A stretch of 64,000 bases of DNA from Anaerolineae bacterium (GCA_008933735.1 WBUL01000010.1:107917-171916); one strand, 5' to 3'. Positions 1-9,761 are shown, counted from the first letter of the stretch. Notes: generated by a model not told the origin, from the sequence alone. Made by a program: numbers and translations.

Positions 1-3000
1 AGCGCGAAGTTGCCATCAAGGCGATTTCTCCTCAGTTTGCCAACAATCCGGATTTTGTGCGGCGATTTGAAAGAGAAGCCCAGTTCATCGCCCGCTTGGA
101 ACACCCTCATATCGTTCCCCTTTATGATTTCTGGCGTGACCCGCATGGTGCTTATCTTGTGATGCGCTTCCTGAAAGGCGGCAGTCTGAAAGCCCATGTA
201 CGCAGTAACGGGGCCTGGCCCCTTCCTGCGACCATCAAATTGATTGATCAGATCGCTTCGGCACTGTCCACAGCGCATCAGTCCGGCATCATTCATCAGG
301 ATTTAAAGCCGGAAAATATCCTTTTTGATGAACAAGGAAACGGCTATCTGGTCGATTTTGGTATCGCCAAAGATGTCCTGTCCAACATTAATCTTTCAGA
401 AGCGGGGGGGGATAAAATCTGGGGAACTCCCGCATTTATGGCACCTGAACAGGCCAGGGACAATGCCGTTACTGAGCGGTCAGACATTTACAGCCTGGGG
501 CTGATCATTTACACGTTGCTGGCGGGCGAAATGCCGTACCAGTCGCCCAGTGTCACCACCATTCTGCGGAAAAAACTTTTCGAGGTACTCCCGCCGCTCA
601 GCCTGAATCGTCCCGAACTGCCAGATCAACTGAATCTGCTCATCTGGAGAGCAACCGATGTGCTGCCAGAAAATCGTTATGCGACCGTGAGTGAATTTGC
701 CAATGAGTTCAGGAAGTTTCAGACAGAAACCGTGACAGTCTCTACACCTGCCTTTGCTCAGCAAAAGACCTCCTCTCTGCCCGTAGATGTAACCTTCCCG
801 ATGGCAGCCCATACGTTGATTACCGAAGGCACGAATCCGTATAAAGGGCTGCGTCCTTTTGAAGAAGTCGATGCGCTTGATTTCTATGGACGAGAAGACC
901 TGATTGAAAAGCTCCTGGCACGCTTGCAGTCAAATCCTCGTTTCTTAACGGTCATCGGGCCCAGCGGCAGTGGAAAATCGAGTGTTGTTAAAGCGGGTCT
1001 GCTCCCAAAGCTGCGACAGGGAGCTCTCCCCGAATCGGACACATGGTTTATTTCGACCATGACCCCTGGCGCAAATCCCCTCTCTGAACTGGAACAGGCA
1101 TTGATGCGCGTGGCGATTAATGCCCCAGCAGTTTCTATCGCCGAACAATTACAGGCGAGTGGACTGCATAAGTTGATCACCCAAATTCTGCCGGGCGACC
1201 TGCTTTTATTGATTGACCAGTTCGAAGAGCTGTTCTCATTGGCAGAGGATGAATCCGTTCGCCGCCTCTTTATTAATAATCTGATGAGTGCGCTGAACCA
1301 TCCCCAGAGCCATCTGCGAGTTATCCTCACCCTACGAGCTGATTTTTATGACCGCCCTCTTCACTACCCTGAATTGGGCCAATTTATCCGCGAAAACACC
1401 GAGGTTATTCTGCCGCTTTCGAGCACAGAAATTGAGCGAAGTATCGTGGAACCGGCGAAACGGGTCGGGCTGGTGGTCGATAGAGCCTTAGTGACTGCCA
1501 TGACCGATGATGTACAGGGGCAGCCAGGGATGTTACCGCTCCTACAATTTGCCCTGACTGAACTGTATGAGAACAGCCAAGGGAACCGCCTTACTGTTGC
1601 CGCTTACAACGCTGTTGGCGGTGTGAGCGGCGCGCTCGCAAAACGTGCCAATGACCTCTATGATCAGCTCAATCCTGAACAGCAGCGATGGGTACAACAA
1701 ATCTTTTTGAGACTGGTCAGTGAAGCGGCGACTCGCCAGCGTGTTTTGCGGGAAAACTTAACTTCGCTTGCGCCAGCTCGTGATTCCATCGACATGCTGC
1801 TTGACCTGTTCGGTAAACACCGTCTCCTGACCTTTGATCGAGACCCAGTCACGCGGGCCCCCACTGTAGAAATTGCCCACGAGGCGCTTATCCATCGTTG
1901 GGAACAGCTTCGTGAATGGGTGGACACCCATCGAGACGATCTGCGACAGTATCGGAAACTGTCTGAAGCTGCCGCTGAGTGGGTGAATAATCAACGGGAA
2001 AACAGCTTTCTGGCAAGCGGGACTCGTCTTGCCCAGTTTGAGGAGCTGGCCGTTGCCCTGAATGAATTGGAACAACAGTATTTGCAGGCCAGCATCGCTT
2101 TTCGTCAGCAGAACGCTCGAAGAAGGCAGTTATTTGTCGGAGTGCTAACGGTCGTTGCCATCAGTGCGGTCATTATGGCGTTTCTGGCATGGTTGGGCCA
2201 GCAGCAGGCTGCCCGCGAGCGTAAAACGGCGGAAACTGAACGCGACCGTGCCAATGAACAGGTACAGATTTCCCGTTCAAGAGAACTGGCCGTATCCGCG
2301 CTCACAGAAGGAGGACGGTTAGACTATTCGCTGCTGATCAGTTTAGAAGCCCTGCGAAGTTATGATACCTTAGAAGCCCGCCGCAGTTTGTTACTTGGTC
2401 TGGTCTCCAATCCGTATCTCGTCACCTTTTTGCACGGGCATGAAGCTGTAGTCCGCACGGCTGCCGTCAGCCCGGATGGTCGCATGTTTGCAAGTGCGGG
2501 TGATGATCGGACAATACGTGTATGGGATGCGGAAACACAACAGCTTTTGTTCGAGCCGCTGACCGGACATACGGACACCATCTGGAAAGTCACCTTCAGC
2601 CCGGATGGGCGCTGGCTGGCTTCGGCCAGTCACGATCATACGATTCGCCTCTGGGATTTAAGTCAGTCCGATCAGCCTATTGTGCTGGAAGGTCACACTG
2701 ATAAAGTGTGGGATGTAGCCTTCAGCCCGGACGGGCGCTGGCTGGCCTCAGCCAGTTCAGATGGAAAAGTTCTGCTCTGGGATATTTCGCTTGAAGTTCC
2801 TGTTCCCAAAACCCTTTCCGCACATTCGGCTACGGTTTACACGGTTGAATTCAGCCCCGATGGAAAACTCCTGGCTTCTGGCGGCGAGGACTTGACGATT
2901 ATTTTGTGGGACTTAACAGACGTTCAAACGGCTGAAGCGCTTAATGCCACAATTCTTAGCGGCCATCAGAATTGGATCCTGACTCTCGCCTTCAGCCCGG

Positions 3001-4346
3001 ACGGCAGCGCCCTCGCTTCCAGTGGGCCGGAAAATGAAGTTATCCTGTGGGATGTGGCCGCCCGAACTGCCCTGGGTAAATTTCATACTAACCATTCTGA
3101 TTGGGTAAGGGACATTGCCTTTTCGCCCGATGGGCAGCGTCTCTTAACAGCCAGCGCAGACAACTCCATCCGGGTCTGGAATTTATCCAGCGCTCAACTC
3201 GCCCAACCTCCCTTAGTGGGCCATACGGATGCCATCTGGGATATTGAATTTGTGCCCGGCGGGCAGCAGCTTCTTTCCGCCAGCAGTGACAGATCTCTAA
3301 TCCTCTGGAATTTAGAGCCTGTTCAACGACTGGCGCATCCACTCAAAGTGGGTACCGAACCGATCTGGAGCGTGGCGTTTAGTGGATGTGGCTTGGTGGC
3401 AGGCGGTGGCAGCCTTACCCTGGCTGAAGCCTATCCCGTTTTTCTACTTCCATGCGATGGGAGTTTATCAACTGAACCGGAGATTTTGACCGAGCACAGT
3501 GCCGCTGTGACCAGCGTTGCGGTCAGCGATCAGTGGCTTGCTACCGGAAGTGTGGACCGCACCGTTCGTCTGAGGAAACTGCCGGAAAAGGAGCCGGTTA
3601 TTTCACTGGATAAGCATACAAGCAGTGTGACGAGTGTTGCTTTCTGTCCTGATGGGGCAATGCTTGCCTCAGCAGATACTGGTGGGACGGTGATACTCTG
3701 GAAAGCAGAGGGGGACATATGGTCTCTTGCCAGTACCTTCACGGTTCCGGGTGGCGCAACTTCGGTGGCTTGCAGTCCGGATGGAAGTCTCGTTGCTGTA
3801 GGAGGGCAAGATCATACGGTTGTTTTGTGGGATGCCCAGCAGCAGACAGGTGAAGCTTTCTCAGGTCATTCTGATGATGTGGAAACCGTAGTATTCAGTC
3901 CCGATGGACGTATCCTTGCTTCCGGAAGTCGTGACAATACGATTGTCCTCTGGGATACCCTGACACGCACACCCTTGAGACCTGCATTGCAAGGCCACAC
4001 GAACTGGGTCACTTCTCTGGCTTTCAGCACGGATGGAAGGATTCTTGTTTCAGGTAGTCGTGATATGACCATCATTTTGTGGGATGTGGAAACAGGCCAG
4101 TCGTTCAGTCCACCCCTTACTGCCCATTCTGATTGGGTAACCGACGTGACTTTTAGCCTGGACGGGCAGTTTTTTGCTTCCAGCGGACGGGACGCTCAAG
4201 TTTTTCTCTGGGGCATTAATCCCATCGTCTGGGAACAAGCAGCGTGCCAGATTGCCCATCGAAATCTCACTGAAACCGAGTGGCAGAGTCTCTTCAGGGA
4301 CGAAACCTACAATGAAACTTGTCCTTCCCCAAACCCAGCACGTTGA
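1..4346 (+). CDS. Ser/Thr protein kinase-nSTAND ATPase-WD40 fusion (5' end outside window)
   Basis: The reading frame is open from nt 3, before the first possible start codon at 57, so the N-terminus lies upstream of the window. Visible first is the VAIK lysine (nt 18-20), then the catalytic loop HQDLKPEN (Gln replaces the Arg of HRD, a non-RD kinase), DFG and APE. An nSTAND ATPase follows, opening with NPYKGLRPF and carrying Walker A GPSGSGKSS (nt 957-983) and Walker B LLLLIDQFEELF. A transmembrane segment near nt 2130-2205 precedes 14 WD40-type units (one or two degenerate), enough for two seven-bladed propellers, and a C-terminal Trp/Cys tail typical of this family. By family logic it is a membrane-anchored signalling kinase whose propellers sense a ligand or partner; the substrate is unknown. 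A hairpin (AAGGGCA 4372-4378 with TGCCCTT 4393-4399) lies after the stop, without a T-run. Confidence 0.9.
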   Translation, partial: REVAIKAISPQFANNPDFVRRFEREAQFIARLEHPHIVPLYDFWRDPHGAYLVMRFLKGGSLKAHVRSNGAWPLPATIKLIDQIASALSTAHQSGIIHQDLKPENILFDEQGNGYLVDFGIAKDVLSNINLSEAGGDKIWGTPAFMAPEQARDNAVTERSDIYSLGLIIYTLLAGEMPYQSPSVTTILRKKLFEVLPPLSLNRPELPDQLNLLIWRATDVLPENRYATVSEFANEFRKFQTETVTVSTPAFAQQKTSSLPVDVTFPMAAHTLITEGTNPYKGLRPFEEVDALDFYGREDLIEKLLARLQSNPRFLTVIGPSGSGKSSVVKAGLLPKLRQGALPESDTWFISTMTPGANPLSELEQALMRVAINAPAVSIAEQLQASGLHKLITQILPGDLLLLIDQFEELFSLAEDESVRRLFINNLMSALNHPQSHLRVILTLRADFYDRPLHYPELGQFIRENTEVILPLSSTEIERSIVEPAKRVGLVVDRALVTAMTDDVQGQPGMLPLLQFALTELYENSQGNRLTVAAYNAVGGVSGALAKRANDLYDQLNPEQQRWVQQIFLRLVSEAATRQRVLRENLTSLAPARDSIDMLLDLFGKHRLLTFDRDPVTRAPTVEIAHEALIHRWEQLREWVDTHRDDLRQYRKLSEAAAEWVNNQRENSFLASGTRLAQFEELAVALNELEQQYLQASIAFRQQNARRRQLFVGVLTVVAISAVIMAFLAWLGQQQAARERKTAETERDRANEQVQISRSRELAVSALTEGGRLDYSLLISLEALRSYDTLEARRSLLLGLVSNPYLVTFLHGHEAVVRTAAVSPDGRMFASAGDDRTIRVWDAETQQLLFEPLTGHTDTIWKVTFSPDGRWLASASHDHTIRLWDLSQSDQPIVLEGHTDKVWDVAFSPDGRWLASASSDGKVLLWDISLEVPVPKTLSAHSATVYTVEFSPDGKLLASGGEDLTIILWDLTDVQTAEALNATILSGHQNWILTLAFSPDGSALASSGPENEVILWDVAARTALGKFHTNHSDWVRDIAFSPDGQRLLTASADNSIRVWNLSSAQLAQPPLVGHTDAIWDIEFVPGGQQLLSASSDRSLILWNLEPVQRLAHPLKVGTEPIWSVAFSGCGLVAGGGSLTLAEAYPVFLLPCDGSLSTEPEILTEHSAAVTSVAVSDQWLATGSVDRTVRLRKLPEKEPVISLDKHTSSVTSVAFCPDGAMLASADTGGTVILWKAEGDIWSLASTFTVPGGATSVACSPDGSLVAVGGQDHTVVLWDAQQQTGEAFSGHSDDVETVVFSPDGRILASGSRDNTIVLWDTLTRTPLRPALQGHTNWVTSLAFSTDGRILVSGSRDMTIILWDVETGQSFSPPLTAHSDWVTDVTFSLDGQFFASSGRDAQVFLWGINPIVWEQAACQIAHRNLTETEWQSLFRDETYNETCPSPNPAR

Positions 4347-4594
4347 TTGCTGACACTACAGCGTGACCTAAAAGGGCACTCACCCCTCAGTTTGCCCTTC
4401 ACAGTCATCCACCCGTGATTAGCTTTACCTCTTCTTTTACTGACCGCGCCCATTACGCAGCGGCGACGCGGAGTTACCACCGCCTCGTCGGGGGTCGCGG
4501 CAGTGCGTCGGCAAGCGCCATTACCACCACTGATCAGGTGTTGGTAACTATATTTACCGTGCGTTACTAATTGCCGAAAAACAGGCGTTTTTCT
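4347..4594. other. Intergenic region between convergent kinase fusion and purB
   Basis: No convincing gene. It holds a 7-bp hairpin at 4372-4399, a distant inverted repeat AGTTACCA (4472-4479) with TGGTAACT (4542-4549), and a small A/T-stem hairpin GAAAAAC-aggc-GTTTTTC at 4576-4593 just beyond the purB stop. None is a classical terminator. The region is GC-rich in the middle and could be decayed sequence. Confidence 0.4.
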
Positions 4595-5992
4595 CTACTG
4601 CTCAAGCATCGTTTTAATCTGCTGGGCCAGGGCATGTGCTCGTTCAGGCGCATTCCCGATGTAATGCTCAAACTGCATCGCAGCACGGATTTGTGGTTCT
4701 GCCAGATAACGCAGAATCCGTTCATCTGAGGCTACCAGTTCGACCAAAGGATTTCGCTCATCATTTTGGAGGGCCGCCCATGCACGGAGACTGTGTTCTC
4801 GTAACACCTCATGCATTTCCTGACGATCTGCCCCTGCCCGCACTGCTGCCATCAGCAAATTCTCCACTGCCGCAAACGGGCCATAAATGTGTAGATTGCG
4901 CTGAACCCCTTTTTCATGAATGGTCAGGCCGGAAAGCAGTTCCGCCGCCTGAATCAGCATCTCATCTACCGCCAGGAACATCCCCGGCAGCACCTCGCGC
5001 CGGTTCGCCGAGTCATCCAGGGTACGTTCCAGCAGGGAATGCGCCGCGTTATCCCACAACACGGATACCTGCGCCGCCACCCAGCGCCCCAGGCTGTCCA
5101 GGTTTTCTGATTTCACCGGGTTGCGCTTGAAAGGCATCGCAGATGATCCAACCTGTTTTTTGCCAAACGGTTCTGACCATTCCCCAATTGGCGGCGACTG
5201 CAAAATCCGTATATCAAAGGCGAGCTTGTACAAACTACCTGCAATACCCGCCAGCACACTACCGATCTGCCAATCCTGCTTGCGTGGATAGGTCTGGGTT
5301 GTAATGTCGAACGCAGACACACCAAGAAGTTCCATGACCCGTGCTTCAAATTGGGCCGGAGAAACAGAGGTTCCCTCCAATAGTGCAACATAAGATGACG
5401 ATGTGCCAACAGCGCCTTTAATCCCCTTGCCCCGCACTTCCAGCGCCTGTATCGAGCGCCAGTCTATCAGCACATCCTGAGCATAGGAAGCGAGGCGGTA
5501 GCCAATGGTGGTCGGTTCGGCAGGCTGCAAATGGGTAAACGCCATCGTGGGCACCGCTGCCCATTGTTCAACAGCGTCGGCCAGTATTGCTAAAACTTTT
5601 CGCAGCCGCTGTGAGAGCAAATCCAATGCCGCTTGCAGGCGCAGGGCATCCGCGTTATCCAGCACATCCATACTGGTTGCCCCCAGATGGATGATTCCAC
5701 CTCCGACTGGACACTGCTCGGCAAAAACGCGAATTTCCGCCATCACGTCATGACGAAGCTCGGCTTCGAGTTCAAAAGCGCGTTGCAGATCAATCGCTTC
5801 CTGATGGGCGACTAAATCCGCTACCTGCGCCTGGGTCACCAGTCCAACCTCGGACTGGGCGGTTGCCAGCGCAACCCATACCTGCCGCCACAATTTACGG
5901 CGGTGGTGCTCGCTCCACAACTGGCGCATTTCTTCTGACCCATAGCGCCAGGAAAATGGAGACAAAAAGGTATCGTGGCTGAACATCGTCAT
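4595..5992 (-). CDS. purB: Adenylosuccinate lyase
   Basis: Cytosolic enzyme of purine synthesis that releases fumarate from SAICAR and from adenylosuccinate. The fumarase/aspartase superfamily signature GSSAMPFKRNP is intact in the middle of the protein, and the N-terminal SWRYGS and GATSMDV segments fit bacterial PurB. From the ATG at 5992 the protein has 465 residues, normal for the family. An in-frame upstream codon at 6049 would add 19 residues but falls in the likely promoter (-35-like TTGAAC 6044-6049, -10-like 6022-6027), so the start at 5992 (or 5986) is preferred; there is no clear Shine-Dalgarno. Divergent from the secreted protein at 6067 and single-gene. Confidence 0.93.
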   Translation of the reverse strand: MTMFSHDTFLSPFSWRYGSEEMRQLWSEHHRRKLWRQVWVALATAQSEVGLVTQAQVADLVAHQEAIDLQRAFELEAELRHDVMAEIRVFAEQCPVGGGIIHLGATSMDVLDNADALRLQAALDLLSQRLRKVLAILADAVEQWAAVPTMAFTHLQPAEPTTIGYRLASYAQDVLIDWRSIQALEVRGKGIKGAVGTSSSYVALLEGTSVSPAQFEARVMELLGVSAFDITTQTYPRKQDWQIGSVLAGIAGSLYKLAFDIRILQSPPIGEWSEPFGKKQVGSSAMPFKRNPVKSENLDSLGRWVAAQVSVLWDNAAHSLLERTLDDSANRREVLPGMFLAVDEMLIQAAELLSGLTIHEKGVQRNLHIYGPFAAVENLLMAAVRAGADRQEMHEVLREHSLRAWAALQNDERNPLVELVASDERILRYLAEPQIRAAMQFEHYIGNAPERAHALAQQIKTMLEQ

Positions 5993-6020
5993 AGCGTAGG
6001 GAAGTTTAGCATATACGCTA

Positions 6021-6049
6021 TGATATAATACCCTGCCGATTCTGTTCAA
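6021..6049. promoter_or_regulatory. Overlapping divergent promoters of purB and the 6067 gene
   Basis: On the plus strand a perfect extended -10, TGaTATAAT, sits at 6021-6029, about 38 nt before the ATG at 6067. On the minus strand TTGAAC (6044-6049), 16 bp, then TATATC (6022-6027) can drive purB. The two -10 elements share the same A/T core, so polymerase binding in one direction should exclude the other. The assignment is by motif only. Confidence 0.55.
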
Positions 6050-6066
6050 CTCTGATAAAAGATGCC

Positions 6067-8061
6067 ATGCGAAAATCCCTGATCCTGCTCTTTACCCTCA
6101 TGTGTTTTACGCCTGTCTACGCACAAACTGCCGAGGCGACCCTGGCAGTCATTGAAAATTTCCTGCGTCAGCAACTAGGACGGGATTACGTCCTGCTGGA
6201 ATATAATTTTGAGGCGGCCACCTGGCAGGACTCATCGCTGGGCTGCCCGGAAGACGGGCAAACCTACACCCCTGGCACCATTAACGGGTATTCATGGAAT
6301 TTTTTAACTGACGACGGCATTCGTTATCGCGTCCACAGCAACCTTGATGGCTCGCAGGCGGTGTTGTGTGCCCGGATGAGTGAAGCCAATCTGACCTATT
6401 CCACCTTCAGCAACAATCTGTTTACGATCCGCCATCCGAACCTGTGGACAGCCCAGCGCAGCGGCGAATCCGAGGTTTCATATGCCTTCCGGGGGCAGCT
6501 TGGCTGTAATCTGCCGGGAGCAGCCGTCTATGTTGTCGTCAATCCGGGAAACGCGGAAGCGGTGTTGGAGAGTTACCTTTCCAATACCAGCACAGAAGGC
6601 CGTATTAATGCGCCTTTCGGATTAACAGGCAGTCAGACAGTATACACCACTCCCTGCAACGACTTTCAGCGCAAATGGCAGGCCACCGCCCTGACTGACC
6701 AGAATAACGCCTACCTGATTGTGCAGTGGTCGCCGGAAAATCTTTACCCCATCTGGAAACCCGTCTTTGGAGAAATGTTGAACAGTTTTACGGCGGTTTC
6801 CGGCAGTGTGGTCGTTCAGCCCGCTAATGTAACCGCCCCCACAACAGCCGCAAACCCGGCTACAGCAGAAGTGAGCGCCATCACCCCAATGCCAACAGAA
6901 ATCGCGGCCCAGGTGCCGATGCCGCCCGCCGCACCCATGATTGACCTCACAACCATCCCTTTCATTCATGTCTTCCTCGGTGACATTCACATTGGCCGAC
7001 TCAATAATTTGCCCGGCATCCCCCTCACTCAGGATGAAATCTCAGCCAAAACCCATATTCTCCCCTCACCGAATGGGCAGCAGGTAGCGTTCATCCAGGA
7101 TGAAACCAGTCTGTACAGCTTTTCGCTGGTCGAAACACGTGGGATTCAGCGTATTAGCGAAAAGACCGCCAGAGGATTTCCGCCTGCATGGTCGCCGGAT
7201 GGCACGCAACTGGCCTATATGCGGGATACAGGCGCTTCATCCAGTGGGGGCGTAATGCAGCTTGAAATTGTCGTCAATGAAAACGTGCTGGGCAGTCTGT
7301 CCTTTACAGCCAACTGCGACACAACCCTCCGTTATCAAGTTGACCGCCTCTACGCGAAAGAAACAGGATTTCAAGGTAACAATTTGATGTTCGCCTGGTT
7401 GTTCGGAGATCGTTTTGTCTATACTCCCAACTGTACCGGACAAGGCCTAACGATTTGGAATGCAGGGCAGGAAACTGACCTCGGGGAAAACCTGCGCCGC
7501 GCACAACTCGCGCCGGATTTAAACAGAATCGCCGCAATCAGTGACGAAGGTATCGTCATCATTGATCTGTCAACATTGGAGCAGATCGTCATCCCTACGA
7601 CTGCGCCCCCTGATCAACTCGGTTGGGATATTACCGGCACGCAGCTTTATTACAGCACCCTGACCGCCGCCGGGCCAACCGTTTTCGATGATGCCAGCCG
7701 TCAGACTGAATTAGAGCCTATTTTGGGCGTCTTCCCTTTCGAGTCCCGTCTGAATACTGTACGTCTGTATCAGATAGACATCAATAACCACGCTGAGGTG
7801 CAGCGATGGGAAGGGCAAAATGGTTTTGCTATTGGGAGAATTCAAGGGTTACCTGATGGTAGTGGTATTTTATTCACTTATATTCCGTCAGATCGTGTAT
7901 TTCTGGCTGCCGTCATCAATGGGGAAGACCCGGCAAAGATTTTCCAGAGCATCCCTCAGACACAACTGTTCTTTTTGCCAACGGACAGCACCACCGCGCA
8001 GCCGCTGGCTTATACCGCACAGCCGATTCTGGCCGTGCCCCTGGTGACCCTCCGGAATTAG
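6067..8061 (+). CDS. Secreted beta-propeller (TolB/WD40-like) protein
   Basis: 664 residues. An N-terminal signal peptide (MRKSLILLFTLMCF then PVYAQ) directs export. The first 200 residues hold a Chloroflexota-type domain with a DSSLGCPEDGQ motif and paired cysteines. A Pro/Thr/Ala-rich linker (about residues 255-300) follows, then a six- or seven-bladed TolB-like propeller recognised by segments such as PAWSPDGTQLAYMRD. Probably a cell-surface or extracellular protein with a binding role; no catalytic motif was seen. The stop overlaps the convergent gene at 8058 by four bases. Confidence 0.75.
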   Translation: MRKSLILLFTLMCFTPVYAQTAEATLAVIENFLRQQLGRDYVLLEYNFEAATWQDSSLGCPEDGQTYTPGTINGYSWNFLTDDGIRYRVHSNLDGSQAVLCARMSEANLTYSTFSNNLFTIRHPNLWTAQRSGESEVSYAFRGQLGCNLPGAAVYVVVNPGNAEAVLESYLSNTSTEGRINAPFGLTGSQTVYTTPCNDFQRKWQATALTDQNNAYLIVQWSPENLYPIWKPVFGEMLNSFTAVSGSVVVQPANVTAPTTAANPATAEVSAITPMPTEIAAQVPMPPAAPMIDLTTIPFIHVFLGDIHIGRLNNLPGIPLTQDEISAKTHILPSPNGQQVAFIQDETSLYSFSLVETRGIQRISEKTARGFPPAWSPDGTQLAYMRDTGASSSGGVMQLEIVVNENVLGSLSFTANCDTTLRYQVDRLYAKETGFQGNNLMFAWLFGDRFVYTPNCTGQGLTIWNAGQETDLGENLRRAQLAPDLNRIAAISDEGIVIIDLSTLEQIVIPTTAPPDQLGWDITGTQLYYSTLTAAGPTVFDDASRQTELEPILGVFPFESRLNTVRLYQIDINNHAEVQRWEGQNGFAIGRIQGLPDGSGILFTYIPSDRVFLAAVINGEDPAKIFQSIPQTQLFFLPTDSTTAQPLAYTAQPILAVPLVTLRN

Positions 8062-8744
8062 TTTTCCGGTGATGGGGTAAAGGTCACAGGCTGCAAAATC
8101 GGTACCTCCGGCACGGAGGTCGTTTCAAAATAAATAGGCGTTAGCGATGGGAATGAAGTCTGTGTGGGCAACGGTGTCAGAGTCGGAACGGGGGTGCGGG
8201 TCGGTACCGGAGTGGAAGTCGGCTCAGGCGTCCAGGTTGGAGGCAAACTGAATGGTGTGGGTGATGGCCCTGGGGTGATCGTAGGACGCGGTGTAGGGGT
8301 AATCGTAGGAGAACTGGTCGTTGTGGCAGTTAGGGTAGGCACAGGCGTTCGCGTTGGCAGTTCAACCTCTTCGCTGCCAAGCCGCAGCATAATCACCAGC
8401 AGCGCCAGCATGATCACCCCCACGATTAACACAAACGCGCCAACCTCAAGCGGAGCAAATCTCCTGAGCAGCACGCGGCTATCATCGGCTATTTCGCCTG
8501 TTGGTGGAACTTCCGCGCCAAGTTTTTGCAGGGCAGCCCGTGCAGTCTCATTATTTGGATTAATTTGCATTACCCGTTGCAGGGCATTCAGCCGTTCAGC
8601 GGGGGTTGCCGCAACAGTCGCCAACCACAACCAGCCCAGTTCCAAATCTGGATTTTCAGCAACCAGATCGATCAGGATCGCTCGTGCCTGAGTTCGCTGT
8701 CCCTGCTGCGCGAGTTCAATTGCCTGCTGAAGCCGATTTTGCAT
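8058..8744 (-). CDS. TPR-like protein with one TM helix and Thr/Pro-rich tail
   Basis: 228 residues from the ATG at 8744, which lies five bases from AAGGGG; a second in-frame ATG at 8747 is too close to that site. Residues 1-80 form two or three TPR-like helices (IELAQQGQRTQA..., ...QRVMQINPNNETA). A membrane helix (about 98-118) is followed by a tail of TPTPT/PTRTPVPT repeats, the low-complexity linker common in Chloroflexota surface proteins. The N-terminal half aligns closely with the start of the large TPR protein at 58316, so the two are paralogues. Topology is inferred: TPR in the cytosol, tail outside. It starts just after the stop of the CoiA-like gene, so the two probably share a transcript. 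Confidence 0.7.
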   Translation of the reverse strand: MQNRLQQAIELAQQGQRTQARAILIDLVAENPDLELGWLWLATVAATPAERLNALQRVMQINPNNETARAALQKLGAEVPPTGEIADDSRVLLRRFAPLEVGAFVLIVGVIMLALLVIMLRLGSEEVELPTRTPVPTLTATTTSSPTITPTPRPTITPGPSPTPFSLPPTWTPEPTSTPVPTRTPVPTLTPLPTQTSFPSLTPIYFETTSVPEVPILQPVTFTPSPEN

Positions 8745-8753
8745 CATATCCCC

Positions 8754-9761
8754 TTATGCTGGAAAGTTAATAGGCCCACCCGCGAGATGCCGCGCCAGAT
8801 CAACAGCAGTAACACTTGGCAGCCGGAACGCCGATGTTCCCAGATTAAACGCGATATTTTCCCCAGCCTGAAAACGCCGTACTGCAACGGCAGTCGTTTC
8901 ACGAACAGTCACATAAAACAAGGCGATTTGTCCACCATCGTGAGTTTCCCAGGTTTGCAGCAAGACATCCACATCCTGCCCCAGGCGGTTACGGGCACCC
9001 CCAATCGTGTCGCGCCAGACTTCCTGCGGCAGCCACAATTTATGTCCTTCCACCTCTAGCAGATGCGAAAATGCTCCTTCGGTGTGCAATTCACCATAAA
9101 AACGATAAGGAGGTTTTCTCACCGCACGCCGCAGCACTTTCCGAATCATCTGGGGCGCCCTCACCAGGTTTGGCGGAAGCTGTTTTTCATCCAGCAGCCA
9201 CCACCCCCCTGAAATTTCAGATTCCGCCAGAAGGTTATCCAGTTGAATCTGCCCGGTACGAACACCCGTTGGATTCAAGACAATCACGGCTGTACCATTC
9301 CGCGTCCATTGGTGGAGTTGTTCCTGTTCAGGAGGACTCCCCAGACCCAGCAGAATAACGACTTGCGCTTCTCCCTTCTTATTCAGAAGGGCAATATCCG
9401 CCTGCCCCTGGGGTGTATTCTCGTTTTCCTTGATGGCAGCAGCATTTTTCAGAACATCCACTTTGTAACTCGTATTCTGGGTACGCCACTCGATCAAAAC
9501 AGGTTGACCGCTGGCCAGGTATCGTGTCAGGGTCAGCACCAGCCATTTACCAGCTACTGCCCGTGCGACATTATCCGGTGTGCAGTCGAGCAGATTTAAA
9601 TGGGCAAAGTGATGCTGCTTGAAATCACCCATTTTGGGAACCATTTCTTTTTTGCACACCGGACAAAGATACCTTTGCCCGCGCTGCGCCGCCGCAATAG
9701 GGACAGGAACCCCATCCAGCGTGAGGGCCCAGCCATACATCGGTTCATGAGGATACGTCAT
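8754..9761 (-). CDS. CoiA-like competence/nuclease-family protein, probably divergent
   Basis: 335 residues. Residues 28-57 contain a zinc-finger-like CPVC-KKEM stretch followed by HHFAH, the N-terminal hallmark of CoiA-like proteins. The following region (GQADIALL...VVILLGLG) occupies the place of the PD-(D/E)xK nuclease core, but the usual acidic residue and Gln after the second strand (E-x-Q) read L-x-G here, so nuclease activity is doubtful. The C-terminal 130 residues are not recognised. CoiA acts on incoming DNA during transformation in Firmicutes; no other competence gene is nearby, so that role is inference only. The downstream partner is the TPR-like gene at 8744, seven bases after the stop codon. 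Confidence 0.5.
   Translation of the reverse strand: MTYPHEPMYGWALTLDGVPVPIAAAQRGQRYLCPVCKKEMVPKMGDFKQHHFAHLNLLDCTPDNVARAVAGKWLVLTLTRYLASGQPVLIEWRTQNTSYKVDVLKNAAAIKENENTPQGQADIALLNKKGEAQVVILLGLGSPPEQEQLHQWTRNGTAVIVLNPTGVRTGQIQLDNLLAESEISGGWWLLDEKQLPPNLVRAPQMIRKVLRRAVRKPPYRFYGELHTEGAFSHLLEVEGHKLWLPQEVWRDTIGGARNRLGQDVDVLLQTWETHDGGQIALFYVTVRETTAVAVRRFQAGENIAFNLGTSAFRLPSVTAVDLARHLAGGPINFPA

Noticed and set aside
2460..4210. Repeated stretches such as ttcagcccggatggg that could suggest a repeat array
   Set aside because: They are the SPDG codons of WD40 units within one coding frame, not CRISPR or tandem DNA repeats.
8164..8691. Gly/Val-rich open frame (VGTGVRVG repeats) on the plus strand
   Set aside because: It is the complement of the Thr/Pro repeat codons of the minus-strand TPR-like protein; no ribosome site.
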